Virus record (IMG/VR): IMGVR_UViG_3300048024_000772
Location: 1 to 43,374 of that record
Origin: a virus
DNA: 43,374 nucleotides
Direction: 5' to 3' (one strand)
Positions 10,701-18,027 of this stretch are shown here, piece by piece. Positions within the stretch are counted from its first letter, which is position 1, and each line of letters starts with the position of its first letter. The notes below the pieces were generated by a model. It did not search any database, was not told the DNA's origin, and saw only the letters and a list, made by a program, of their open reading frames with translations. A program made the translations under genes and the position numbers.

Positions 10701-13700
10701 AGGAGCCTTAGACCTTATTAAGATATATCCCAAGGGATATAGTAGTCAAGATCCAAGTATTCCTGCTGGTCCTATATCTGAAAATATTCTTAAAAATTTA
10801 GTTCCTGGGCCTGTTATAGATTTCAGTGGAGATACTGCATTTGAAAACTATTTTCTTAACTGGGCAGCGCCAAATTATAGCGTAGGAAGATTAGATATTG
10901 TTCCTGACGATGTTAAATATTATGAAATTTGGGAATCAGAAGATGATTATTTGCATTTTGGTACATTAAATGTTAATTTAACTCAGGCGTCTAATACAGG
11001 ATTTAATAGAATTGGACAAGAATTAAGTAGTGTTGGTCCTATACCTCCAGAACTTCAAGACCCTGGAAGTGGAATTACAAATGCAACTAATATATTAAAT
11101 AGTCCGGCAATTTCTCAATTATCTCAAATCACTCATAAAGGAGGAATAAATGATAAAAGATATTTTTGGGTTAGGCCAGTAGATCAAGTTGGAAATAAAG
11201 GTCCATTTACTGGAGCTGCTAATTTGAGTACAGATGACGTGAAGGGGCTTGAGTTAATCTTGGGTCAAGCAAAAACAACTGACCTCGCCGATTTCGAACA
11301 AAACTTGACAGATTCATTCCCTAATGTTTTAGCTTTAGTCCCTAACGACCCTTTCTTTGATAATTATCCATCAGCAAACCAAATTAGCTGGGATAGACAT
11401 TTTGTTTATTACAATGGAACTGGTTATGTAATAGGAGAAGGATTCGCTGATACTGATGAACCGTATGTATATTGGAGCGCGACAGGTAAACAAGCTACTC
11501 ATGGATATGATGTAACTCCACTCACAAGTGTACAGAGTGGACATTTAGGACTAACTGGTGCTGGGGGAGGCCCTTTAAATAGTAGTATAAATAATCCTCT
11601 TCGAAATATTGTATACAGTGGTAATTATAATACATCGAAATATCATCCTGCAGGAGAGGGAGACACTACAGAATTAAATGGAGACCCTTATAATAATAAC
11701 TTAAAACCCTCTTTATTGGGAGAAGAGCATGATTTTATTATTGCTCGTAATGCTGCAGGTACCGCTACTCCTATGTGGCACGCTTTTGCAAATGCATCAA
11801 TAGGAACCGCTCATATAAGAGAAGCAGCCATAACGAGCGCTAAAATCCATACATTAACTGCAGATAAAATTAGATCTGCAGAAGTACGAAGTCAGGATAT
11901 CCAAATAGGCGGAACTGGGCAAATAAGAAGTGTAGGTTTTTCTGGTTTAGCTCCAACTGTCGGGGATCAACAAAAAGGTTTTGCCATAAGCGGGGATGGA
12001 AGTTTTGTATTCGCAGGAGACGATGGTAGATTATATTTTGATAATGGGGTATTAACTCTTGCCGGAAAATTAAGAACTGAAGACGATAAAGAATATACGT
12101 TTCCAGATATGACCGCTGAACCTAATTCGTTTTTTTATGTTGAGCAATCAGATGGAACCTATATACCTGAAGATGATAATGATATTTGTGATATTATTGC
12201 TAGATTTCAAAATAGCTCTATTGAATCTGATGAGGTTAGATTTAGAGCTGATAAAGTATTTGTTGGTGGAAATATAATTCCAATATTTGGTTACGATGAT
12301 CGCGATTCAAATGGAAAATATGATATTAGTGGATTTACATATGATCCAGCTTCGGATTTTACAAATGGATTTGTTAAGCAGGCAAGAGCAGAATTTAGTG
12401 TCACCGGATTTGATCATATAATTAATTCTACATTACCTAATACATGTAATACAATTTTAATATCTGCTTCTGGAGAAAAAACTTCTACTGAGAGGTCAAT
12501 TTCTGTTAACTTTATTGCAGATGGCGCAGCTTCTATATATGTTGAATTAGATGCTGCTCAACAAGTTTATAAATATAATTACGATAGAGAGTTTGAGGAC
12601 AATAATAAAACACTATCATTAAAAGCTATTCCATATAATACATATGGTTCATTGCATTATATATTTTCTACTGGTAAGGATTTAGATAATTTAGTAGAGA
12701 TAGCTAATCAACAAGATAATACTAGTCATACTATAAATAATTTAGATCTTAAATTTAATGAATATGATGATACTCCATTTCTTGCTCATGTTGAAATTAG
12801 TGGAATATATAATACTAATGTTATTGCTAGTGATTTTGTAACTATATATGGATCGCTTCCAGGAAAAGACTCATATACAGTATTTTTAGATAACGAAAAC
12901 GTTTCATTTCCTTCTGACGAAAATAATAAAGTTCATAGTACTGATTACCAAGGATTTTCTACTAATACTGTATTCATGAAGGGTTATCAATCTTATGAAT
13001 ATCTTTCTGGATCTAATCAAACCGGTACATATTCTTGTAAAAGCATAGAGAAAAGTGATGGCGGTATATCATATAGCGCTACTAAAAATTCATCTGATCA
13101 ATTAAATATAGAAATTACAAGTTTACCAGATGATTTAACTACTGGCTTTTTAAAAATAACTCTTCAAGATAATCATTATAAAGCGGGTTCAACAAGGGCT
13201 GATCTTGGTCCTATTGAGTTTGAGAGATTATATACTTTTAGTAAAATAAAAGAAGGTTCTGCTGGAAGAACTCTTGATCTTACCGCACAACCTCAAGCTA
13301 TTCAATATAATTCTTTAGGTTCAAATCCTCATGCCGGCACGGTAACAGTAAGTGCTGAAGCTGGAGGTTTTTATTATCATACTCCACATTTTATATTTAA
13401 AAGAGATAACACTATAGTGCAAAATATGAGCCGTGATAACACTTATGGTTTTACTGTTCCAAGCTCTTACACTTCCAGCGACTTGCCTACAGTCATAGAG
13501 GTTGAAGCTTACGACTCTTTTAATGTTGGGTCATCGTTTGTGAAAAAATCCACAGATAAAATAACTATTAGTAAATTAAAAGAAGGATCTAATGGCATAA
13601 CGATACTTCAAAGCCAAGAGTTTGTTACTATAACCGTAGGTACAGACGCTAATGGACAAAAAGGTGGATTGAGTCAAATAAATACAGTTGCGAATTTAAA

Positions 13701-15369
13701 TACAACAGAAAATATATTAACAGTATTCGAGGGAACCGACTCTCTTGAATATGGAGGAACAAGTGGGAGTCAAAATGGTGAGTATTATGTAACAACCTCA
13801 ACTAATAATTGTACTATATCCATTATGCCACCAGTTAATCAGAGCTTTCGAACAAAATTAAGTGGATGGAGCTCCGAATCGAATAGTAAAGCTAAAGTTA
13901 CTTACAATGTAACAACACGTGATCATGACGGCGGAGTGCGCACTTTCACAGTTGAACAAAATCTATCTTTAAGTTTTGATGGGCGAAAAGGAAATAAGGG
14001 TGCGGGTATAGTTTTTAGAGGAGAATTTGATTCAAGTAAAACTTATCAGGGAGCAACGGAAGAATCTTTAAGAGGGGATGTAGTATTTTATGGCAATGGA
14101 TATTGGATGGCTTTAGCCGAAACCACTAGCAGCACCCCTTCTTCTTCTAATAACGATTGGCAAGAGTTTGATGCTCAATTTGATATGGTTGCAACTGATA
14201 TATTGTTAGCTCAAGACACTGCAATCACTCATACTCTTACTATGGGAGAGGGGGATGTTAATTCCAATAATCAATATGTTGGACATGGCGGAATTATTAA
14301 AACTGTTGGTAAAGAGTACGGAAACGGCGTTACGGGATTTTTTATAGGTAATGAAAAAGAAAATGGCTTGCCAAATCCTAAGTTTGATATAGGTGGTTCA
14401 GACTCTTACATTAGATTTAATGGGCAAGAAAATAGAATAGAATTAAAAGGGTCTCTTATATTGAACGGTCTGGACTCCGCAGCTGGAGGTTCTAGTATTG
14501 GATTTAATAGTTTAGATGGAGAAAACGCAACATTCATTGGAGGTGGTTATGATAATTTTATTACTGGTTATGGCGGATATCACGGATTAGCTTCTGCGAT
14601 TATTGGTGGAGCATATAATGATATAACCGGAAGATTCTCTACAGTAGCTGGAGGTTTTAATAATAATGTTGGAGATAACTTTTCTTTTGTCGGCGCGGGG
14701 TATAATAATGAAATGCCTCAGTTTGTTAGTGGTAATGCGGGAGGAAATATAATCGGGGCGGGAGTTAGTAATTCAATTGACGGAGGTAGTAGCCAAAGTA
14801 TAATCGCAGGAAAATATAATAGCATAGAGTATGATCCACCAGTTATTAGCTTTGGCTCATATGTTGATAATATATATAATTCAAGCCAGAGAAAAGTTGT
14901 ACTTGATTCTAAAAGATTTCCTTTAAGCTCCTATCTTTTAGGTAGAAACGGTACTGACGCTGTAATAGCAAGTGCAGCTTCTTCGAGTGGTTATCATTAT
15001 ACCATAAATAATTCTAAATTCGGAGCGATAGTTCAAATCCAAGAGCAAATATTAAGAGGCGATGAAATTTCGAAGCAAGGTTTTTTCATTAATGTTGAAT
15101 ATGCATTTTATAATAATGTTCCAGTCACTTTATATGTTATACCTACTTTTAATGAAGGGGCTGAAAGTAATTATTGGGTCACTGGAGTATTAACAAATAG
15201 CATATATAACGGATTTTTTTATGTTAGTAACTCTTACAATAGTCAAGGTCATTGGATTTGGAGCCAAAGTAGATCATGGATGTTTATTTGGAATCAAGCT
15301 ACCTATCCAGACTTTGCTGGAAAATATTATTCAAACGATACTAACACTAACAATAATATATTATTATGA
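7777..15369 (+). CDS. Giant tail fibre / central tail-tip fibre protein
   Basis: This 2530-residue protein starts 4 bases after the J stop and continues the fibre. Fibronectin- or Ig-like beta domains fill the N-terminal half. At least five short modules look like carbohydrate-binding (CBM5/12-like) repeats; examples are SVVLYSGEAYIALRSQS near 660 and GDVVFYGNGYWMALAE near 2105. Residues ~1345-1430 show the J-tail pattern (HIREAAITSAKIHTLTADKI, then FAISGDGSFVFAGDDG), related to DUF1983-type domains. Several more beta domains follow. Residues ~2250-2350 form Gly-rich repeats resembling trimeric-autotransporter (YadA-type) heads. The C-terminus (IWSQSRSWMFIWNQATYP) is Trp-rich. It probably forms a trimer that binds surface glycans. 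Its stop overlaps the start of the S74 protein (ATGA), which carries the next repeat of the same Gly-rich type. Confidence 0.8.
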   Translation: MATTTLGIKFDIEDLDAAYEVVGTSDNYSFQYNLGVGSSLINNDRGSSNNTVRKTIPLKGNYGVFDVRVYAISNIGIRSEFIQERITISPPNFDGTFTFNNLRIADLPPASQNNIVDQIIPQEEGDLLASQSEFLGKKSKIQWELIPPVGHAQEGSSLSSELLNDDFFDHFEVTIKRGVNGLVVSNSILNDSEALQVKLNSSEPAQALSFYRNFELDIDPASFIDLDLERVNSFEIVAYDSFGRTCTGILTGINYEPTINSFSHSMRGSSTSFSWSSVDNDFSFVKISGIAIPSEKNLFSSDSIHDNFYYYTNLRNASPWRNIPNKVYERNQTVLHSDGLVYEAKVTHTASLSKSPANSNYWNQLEEPFDFKYIEETATENNHEQMQVFGYSYYYGFEANDSFGPGKNYNLTITGLHEEGPLRDFTSLIRIDNLRFRERDSDLIFDWDLVDNDGNSVDLSERKFIFTESDVPSLLGISGSLFDADTELFLSGITVGDEASSAALNAQGEKEKVEGLHNAKVFNNYEYTREINNAIYKAGGFPSDAYDFSSSTVYSPDSGPKNATTNLGLFEIKSQNSISTPFIRPSYSEWDSAKNYIYRSSTPHSDAVSYGGNVYKSTQNSGPEYTNGFFNEYDSYNSGDIITSPKSNVSIFEENIRYEQDSVVLYSGEAYIALRSQSIGNAITPSIESDFWRVATEGVDYKDSVFKAKANISSPITIDPSIDSANWEEQTPEVSDKFQLQVSFYDEFANYNANDLVYSEDIVYKALQNNPTGQPIFATTDAGGVDDINYINSHWMPIWERDTKYDDIVFKHIGIPQSGKRSVGLEVAILDNYGEIIQKEKIIGQNYEPSILANGFNVDPFSEVTKVKFNFNYAFGAQESTTKVHLYRSTQPNFSIYDDRGFAIDKVGKINVGGQEIDSPLVKINLGAGDSTFGENITTIVDSPPINDEITGYYYKILPFDAFGSGDVYNLENNQGALDLIKIYPKGYSSQDPSIPAGPISENILKNLVPGPVIDFSGDTAFENYFLNWAAPNYSVGRLDIVPDDVKYYEIWESEDDYLHFGTLNVNLTQASNTGFNRIGQELSSVGPIPPELQDPGSGITNATNILNSPAISQLSQITHKGGINDKRYFWVRPVDQVGNKGPFTGAANLSTDDVKGLELILGQAKTTDLADFEQNLTDSFPNVLALVPNDPFFDNYPSANQISWDRHFVYYNGTGYVIGEGFADTDEPYVYWSATGKQATHGYDVTPLTSVQSGHLGLTGAGGGPLNSSINNPLRNIVYSGNYNTSKYHPAGEGDTTELNGDPYNNNLKPSLLGEEHDFIIARNAAGTATPMWHAFANASIGTAHIREAAITSAKIHTLTADKIRSAEVRSQDIQIGGTGQIRSVGFSGLAPTVGDQQKGFAISGDGSFVFAGDDGRLYFDNGVLTLAGKLRTEDDKEYTFPDMTAEPNSFFYVEQSDGTYIPEDDNDICDIIARFQNSSIESDEVRFRADKVFVGGNIIPIFGYDDRDSNGKYDISGFTYDPASDFTNGFVKQARAEFSVTGFDHIINSTLPNTCNTILISASGEKTSTERSISVNFIADGAASIYVELDAAQQVYKYNYDREFEDNNKTLSLKAIPYNTYGSLHYIFSTGKDLDNLVEIANQQDNTSHTINNLDLKFNEYDDTPFLAHVEISGIYNTNVIASDFVTIYGSLPGKDSYTVFLDNENVSFPSDENNKVHSTDYQGFSTNTVFMKGYQSYEYLSGSNQTGTYSCKSIEKSDGGISYSATKNSSDQLNIEITSLPDDLTTGFLKITLQDNHYKAGSTRADLGPIEFERLYTFSKIKEGSAGRTLDLTAQPQAIQYNSLGSNPHAGTVTVSAEAGGFYYHTPHFIFKRDNTIVQNMSRDNTYGFTVPSSYTSSDLPTVIEVEAYDSFNVGSSFVKKSTDKITISKLKEGSNGITILQSQEFVTITVGTDANGQKGGLSQINTVANLNTTENILTVFEGTDSLEYGGTSGSQNGEYYVTTSTNNCTISIMPPVNQSFRTKLSGWSSESNSKAKVTYNVTTRDHDGGVRTFTVEQNLSLSFDGRKGNKGAGIVFRGEFDSSKTYQGATEESLRGDVVFYGNGYWMALAETTSSTPSSSNNDWQEFDAQFDMVATDILLAQDTAITHTLTMGEGDVNSNNQYVGHGGIIKTVGKEYGNGVTGFFIGNEKENGLPNPKFDIGGSDSYIRFNGQENRIELKGSLILNGLDSAAGGSSIGFNSLDGENATFIGGGYDNFITGYGGYHGLASAIIGGAYNDITGRFSTVAGGFNNNVGDNFSFVGAGYNNEMPQFVSGNAGGNIIGAGVSNSIDGGSSQSIIAGKYNSIEYDPPVISFGSYVDNIYNSSQRKVVLDSKRFPLSSYLLGRNGTDAVIASAASSSGYHYTINNSKFGAIVQIQEQILRGDEISKQGFFINVEYAFYNNVPVTLYVIPTFNEGAESNYWVTGVLTNSIYNGFFYVSNSYNSQGHWIWSQSRSWMFIWNQATYPDFAGKYYSNDTNTNNNILL
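14521..14830 (+). repeat. YadA-head-like glycine-rich protein repeats
   Basis: About five degenerate repeats of 15-25 residues follow the pattern Ile/Val-Gly-Gly-Gly-Tyr-x-Asn. Examples are FIGGGYDNFITG, AIIGGAYNDITG, TVAGGFNNNV and SFVGAGYNNEM. Such repeats build left-handed beta-rolls in trimeric adhesins. One or two more copies (FGGGYDGINAILAGQNN) are in the next gene, so the roll spans both polypeptides. Confidence 0.6.
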
Positions 15370-15983
15370 GTATTCCTGATATAACCACTGACAATCCTGA
15401 TTTAAGAAGTCCTGAGAAAAATTTAAGTAATAACCCTTTGCCTCCGTCAGATTCTAGCTTGTTTGGAGGTGGGTATGACGGAATTAATGCAATATTAGCC
15501 GGACAAAATAATATTATTAAAAATTCAAGAGGGTGTTCTATTATACAAGGATATGGAAATAAAATTGAAGATAAAGTTAATACTCATATTATAGGAAGTT
15601 TTACTACTGCCGATTTAACTGACGCTTTTTATGTTGGTTGTTTTAATGGCTTACATGTAAATGGCGATGTTGTTGCATTTACTTCTTCCGACGAAAGACT
15701 AAAAGATGATATCACATTAATAGAAAATCCTTTAAATAAAGTATTATCTTTGGATGCTGTAGAATTTAATTGGAACGATAATCAAGAAGTTTATTCTGGT
15801 CACGATATAGGACTTATCGCTCAACAGGTTGAAGAGGTAGCTCCTGAAATAGTAACTACTAGAGAAAATGGATTTAAAGCAGTAAAATACGATCGAGTAA
15901 CTTCGTTATTGGTAGGCGCAATAAAAGAACAACAAAAAATAATAGAATCTTTAGAGGAAAGAATATCTAAACTAGAAAATTAA
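15366..15983 (+). CDS. Fibre C-terminal protein with peptidase S74 intramolecular chaperone
   Basis: This is a 205-residue protein. Residues ~33-66 contain YadA-like repeats (FGGGYDGINAILAGQNN). Residues ~105-205 are a peptidase S74 chaperone: TSSDERLKDDI, then GLIAQQVEEVAPE, KAVKYDRVTSLLVGAIKEQ and a terminal coiled coil (IIESLEERISKLEN). In phage endosialidases this domain trimerises the fibre and then cuts itself off between the catalytic Ser and the following Asp, using a Ser/Lys dyad five residues apart. Here S108 and K113 fit exactly, so cleavage between S108 and D109 is predicted. It begins at an ATGA overlap with the giant fibre gene, suggesting coupled translation and joint assembly. 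It is unusual that the domain is a separate short protein rather than the tail of the long fibre. Confidence 0.9.
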   Translation: MSIPDITTDNPDLRSPEKNLSNNPLPPSDSSLFGGGYDGINAILAGQNNIIKNSRGCSIIQGYGNKIEDKVNTHIIGSFTTADLTDAFYVGCFNGLHVNGDVVAFTSSDERLKDDITLIENPLNKVLSLDAVEFNWNDNQEVYSGHDIGLIAQQVEEVAPEIVTTRENGFKAVKYDRVTSLLVGAIKEQQKIIESLEERISKLEN

Positions 15984-16037
15984 ACGCAATGATAGGCTGA
16001 ATTAAGAATAAACTTAATGATACGGTGAACTGCGTTT
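15982..16037. terminator. Convergent structured element, possible bidirectional terminator
   Basis: Between the converging ends of the tail operon (+) and the glycan operon (-) is an outer inverted repeat, AAACGCA (15982-15988) with TGCGTTT (16031-16037). It encloses a small hairpin, ATTAAG-AATAAA-CTTAAT (16001-16018). A T-rich run (GATTTTTAAATTTT) follows on the + side, and TTAATTTT follows on the - side. The stems are AT-rich and modest, so termination is plausible but not certain. Confidence 0.4.
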
Positions 16038-16049
16038 GATTTTTAAATT

Positions 16050-16871
16050 TTATTCATTCATGACTTTCATTAGTATTCTTGCTTGCGTTGCAGGAATATC
16101 TGAATAATCATTCCAGTTTTTGACTTCATCATTTTTATATTTTCCTGAAGCCCACCAATCACGAAGTACTACTTTAAACTCTTCGAAATTTCCGCAATTT
16201 AATTTATCCTTAGCTAAGTTTTCGATCATTGAATAAGGAGTTAATGTGGCTGATATATTAACTTGAGCATTATTATTGTTGGATGATTTATCTATCTCAT
16301 CATCGCCTACAATATGGACATTGAGAAAATTTCTAACACAACGAACAAACGCACGATTACATGCAATGGTCTCTAAAAATTTAGTTGCAAAACTACTTGT
16401 ATTATTTAACGTTGCATTTGCCATGTCTTGAAAAGTGACTGCTTTGCCTCCAGTTTCATAATTAGGTAAAAATGTAACCCTACAAATAACTGCAACGTGG
16501 TCTGCTTGACATTTCACGACTTCATAAGATACATCTGAGAAGCCTCTTAGCTTAGCGAGCTCTTTAATTCCTGAAAGCTTAATGAGTAGCTGATGATCTT
16601 TTAGCCCATCAATTGTTCGCGGTACATCTTTTTTACGTAAATCAAACCATGACTTATTAGGAAATAAATGTTCATCTTTAATCATGGACCTCCAGTTTAC
16701 CGAACCATCTTCATCAAATTCATAATCTACTTCATTTAGTAGTCCGAATTCATTTCTACAAAAACGACCTGGGCCATTTTTATATTTTTCGGGGATAGAT
16801 TTTTTGGAAGATTTTATGGTTGCTTGAGATTCGTATGTAACTGAATTATCTGCGGTTGTTTTTGTTGACAT
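16050..16871 (-). CDS. Putative ssDNA-annealing / recombination protein (Rad52-like family suspected)
   Basis: The central region (LAKLRGFSDVSYEVV, then AVICRVTF, GGKAVTFQDMANATLNN and IACNRAFVRCVRNFLNVHIVG) has the layout seen in phage ssDNA-annealing and Rad52-like proteins: a beta-strand core followed by an Asn-Arg-Ala-Phe-Val-Arg helix. The match is by pattern only. I chose the ATG at 16871 (MSTKTTAD), one base after the preceding gene's stop, giving 273 residues. A start at 16955 (301 residues) is possible and has a GGAAAG upstream, but it would overlap the glycosyltransferase by 83 bases and add a low-complexity leader that is just the out-of-frame reading of that gene. It is the last gene of the - strand run, which also carries an SSB-like protein. 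A DNA replication/recombination role is inferred; other nucleic-acid-binding roles are possible. Confidence 0.45.
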   Translation of the reverse strand: MSTKTTADNSVTYESQATIKSSKKSIPEKYKNGPGRFCRNEFGLLNEVDYEFDEDGSVNWRSMIKDEHLFPNKSWFDLRKKDVPRTIDGLKDHQLLIKLSGIKELAKLRGFSDVSYEVVKCQADHVAVICRVTFLPNYETGGKAVTFQDMANATLNNTSSFATKFLETIACNRAFVRCVRNFLNVHIVGDDEIDKSSNNNNAQVNISATLTPYSMIENLAKDKLNCGNFEEFKVVLRDWWASGKYKNDEVKNWNDYSDIPATQARILMKVMNE

Positions 16872-16872
16872 A

Positions 16873-18027
16873 TTATTTTTCGTTGTAAAGTTTAAATGAT
16901 TTAATTTGTTCCCAGAATTCTGGTGTGTCGATAATTGTGTCGCTGTTTTGTTCATTTTCTTTCCATGCAGCTTTACTATTATATATTTTTGCGTTTGATA
17001 TTACTTTAATTTGACTTTTATAACGAGTATTATCGCAGACTTTATCTATATTGTCAAGATCTTTTTTTGTTGTTTTTTTGTGGGCATGTATTTCCCAATC
17101 GAAAAAATGTAATCTTAGTTCATTTAAATCGTTTTCATTTTCGCATAATAGTTTAAATTTAACTCCACCTCGCTCTAGTGTTTTAAAGTATTTTGGGTCC
17201 GTGTCTTTATTTACGAAATAATTAATTTGATTTATATTATGTCTGATAACATCTAAATATTTTACCGACATTGGTTGATTAAGAAAAATATTACATTTTC
17301 TATTATATGCCCATTCTACTATATTTGATTCGTCAAAAAATTCGTGCCCCCAAATGTTTATTGGTTGACCTTGTGCGAATGTTGCCGGCATGACGTGGTT
17401 TGGGATAACAGATAAAGATGGGAGATGGTATTCTGAGCCTATATGAATTGTTTCTATATTATTTAAATTATGAGGTATATCTAATAAATCCAATACTCCT
17501 CTGGCAATATCTTCTGGTTTTATTAAGTTTACCATTTTAGGTAATTCTTTATTAGAAAAAGAAGGTTTTAAACCTTTTCTGTGAGACTCTAGTAGTATAT
17601 GATTTTTCTTATCTCCCCAATAAGGCCCACAACATTCTTTATATAATATGCTGTATAGCGAAACTATTTTTTTATTAAAACCAGACGCTACGTGAGTAGA
17701 AAATGAATCGTTGCCAAAATGTAATAAGCTTTTTTCTATTATGTAAGCTGTTTGTCTTATTGTTGTCGCTCCATTTAAATGCTCGCAGTGATTCAATTTT
17801 ATGTCGTCTTTTCCGCCTATCTGCACCAAATGTATATCTTCTTTTTTTAAAAAGGGCAATATCATTTCTATCACATCATTATAGTAGTCGTAATTTTTCG
17901 AATCCATTCCGCTACTAGCATGAATTGTAATATATTTATTAAATGGAGAAGGAAAAAAAGAAGTCTCGATAAAGGGTTTATCTATTTTAACCCCACATGA
18001 AAGTGCATATTGTTCTATTAAGTGCAT
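16873..18027 (-). CDS. C-terminal half of a GT9-type (heptosyltransferase-like) glycosyltransferase
   Basis: This is a 384-residue protein. Its first ~190 residues match the nucleotide-sugar-binding half of GT9 glycosyltransferases (ADP-heptose:LPS heptosyltransferase family): ITIHASSGMDSKNY, IHLVQIGGKDD, then SLLHFGNDSFSTHVASGFNKKIVSLYS. The GT9 N-terminal Rossmann half is absent here. It is at the end of the upstream gene (18018-19925), which overlaps this one by 10 bases. Together they look like one GT9 enzyme split over two polypeptides. Residues ~200-384 are a separate domain that I do not recognise (SLSVIPNHVMPATFAQGQPIN, then NIVEWAYNRKCNIFLNQP); a nucleotide-sugar or radical-enzyme-like fold cannot be judged by eye. 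Two Cys (CCGPYWG) sit in the GT9 part. Confidence 0.62.
   Translation of the reverse strand: MHLIEQYALSCGVKIDKPFIETSFFPSPFNKYITIHASSGMDSKNYDYYNDVIEMILPFLKKEDIHLVQIGGKDDIKLNHCEHLNGATTIRQTAYIIEKSLLHFGNDSFSTHVASGFNKKIVSLYSILYKECCGPYWGDKKNHILLESHRKGLKPSFSNKELPKMVNLIKPEDIARGVLDLLDIPHNLNNIETIHIGSEYHLPSLSVIPNHVMPATFAQGQPINIWGHEFFDESNIVEWAYNRKCNIFLNQPMSVKYLDVIRHNINQINYFVNKDTDPKYFKTLERGGVKFKLLCENENDLNELRLHFFDWEIHAHKKTTKKDLDNIDKVCDNTRYKSQIKVISNAKIYNSKAAWKENEQNSDTIIDTPEFWEQIKSFKLYNEK

Noticed and set aside
15984-16049. tRNA or known riboswitch in the convergent junction
   Set aside because: The folded span is only 56 bases, with no acceptor stem, T-loop or CCA-type end and no recognised riboswitch core.
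16872-16955. Upstream start (16955) for the annealing-like protein
   Set aside because: It adds 28 residues that are simply the other frame of the preceding gene and an 83-base overlap, although a GGAAAG is present. The start at 16871 fits the tight 1-base spacing of the operon.
18018-18027. Programmed frameshift joining the two GT9 halves
   Set aside because: The 10-base overlap has no slippery run and includes a good ATG, so simple translational coupling is the safer reading. It remains open as an alternative.
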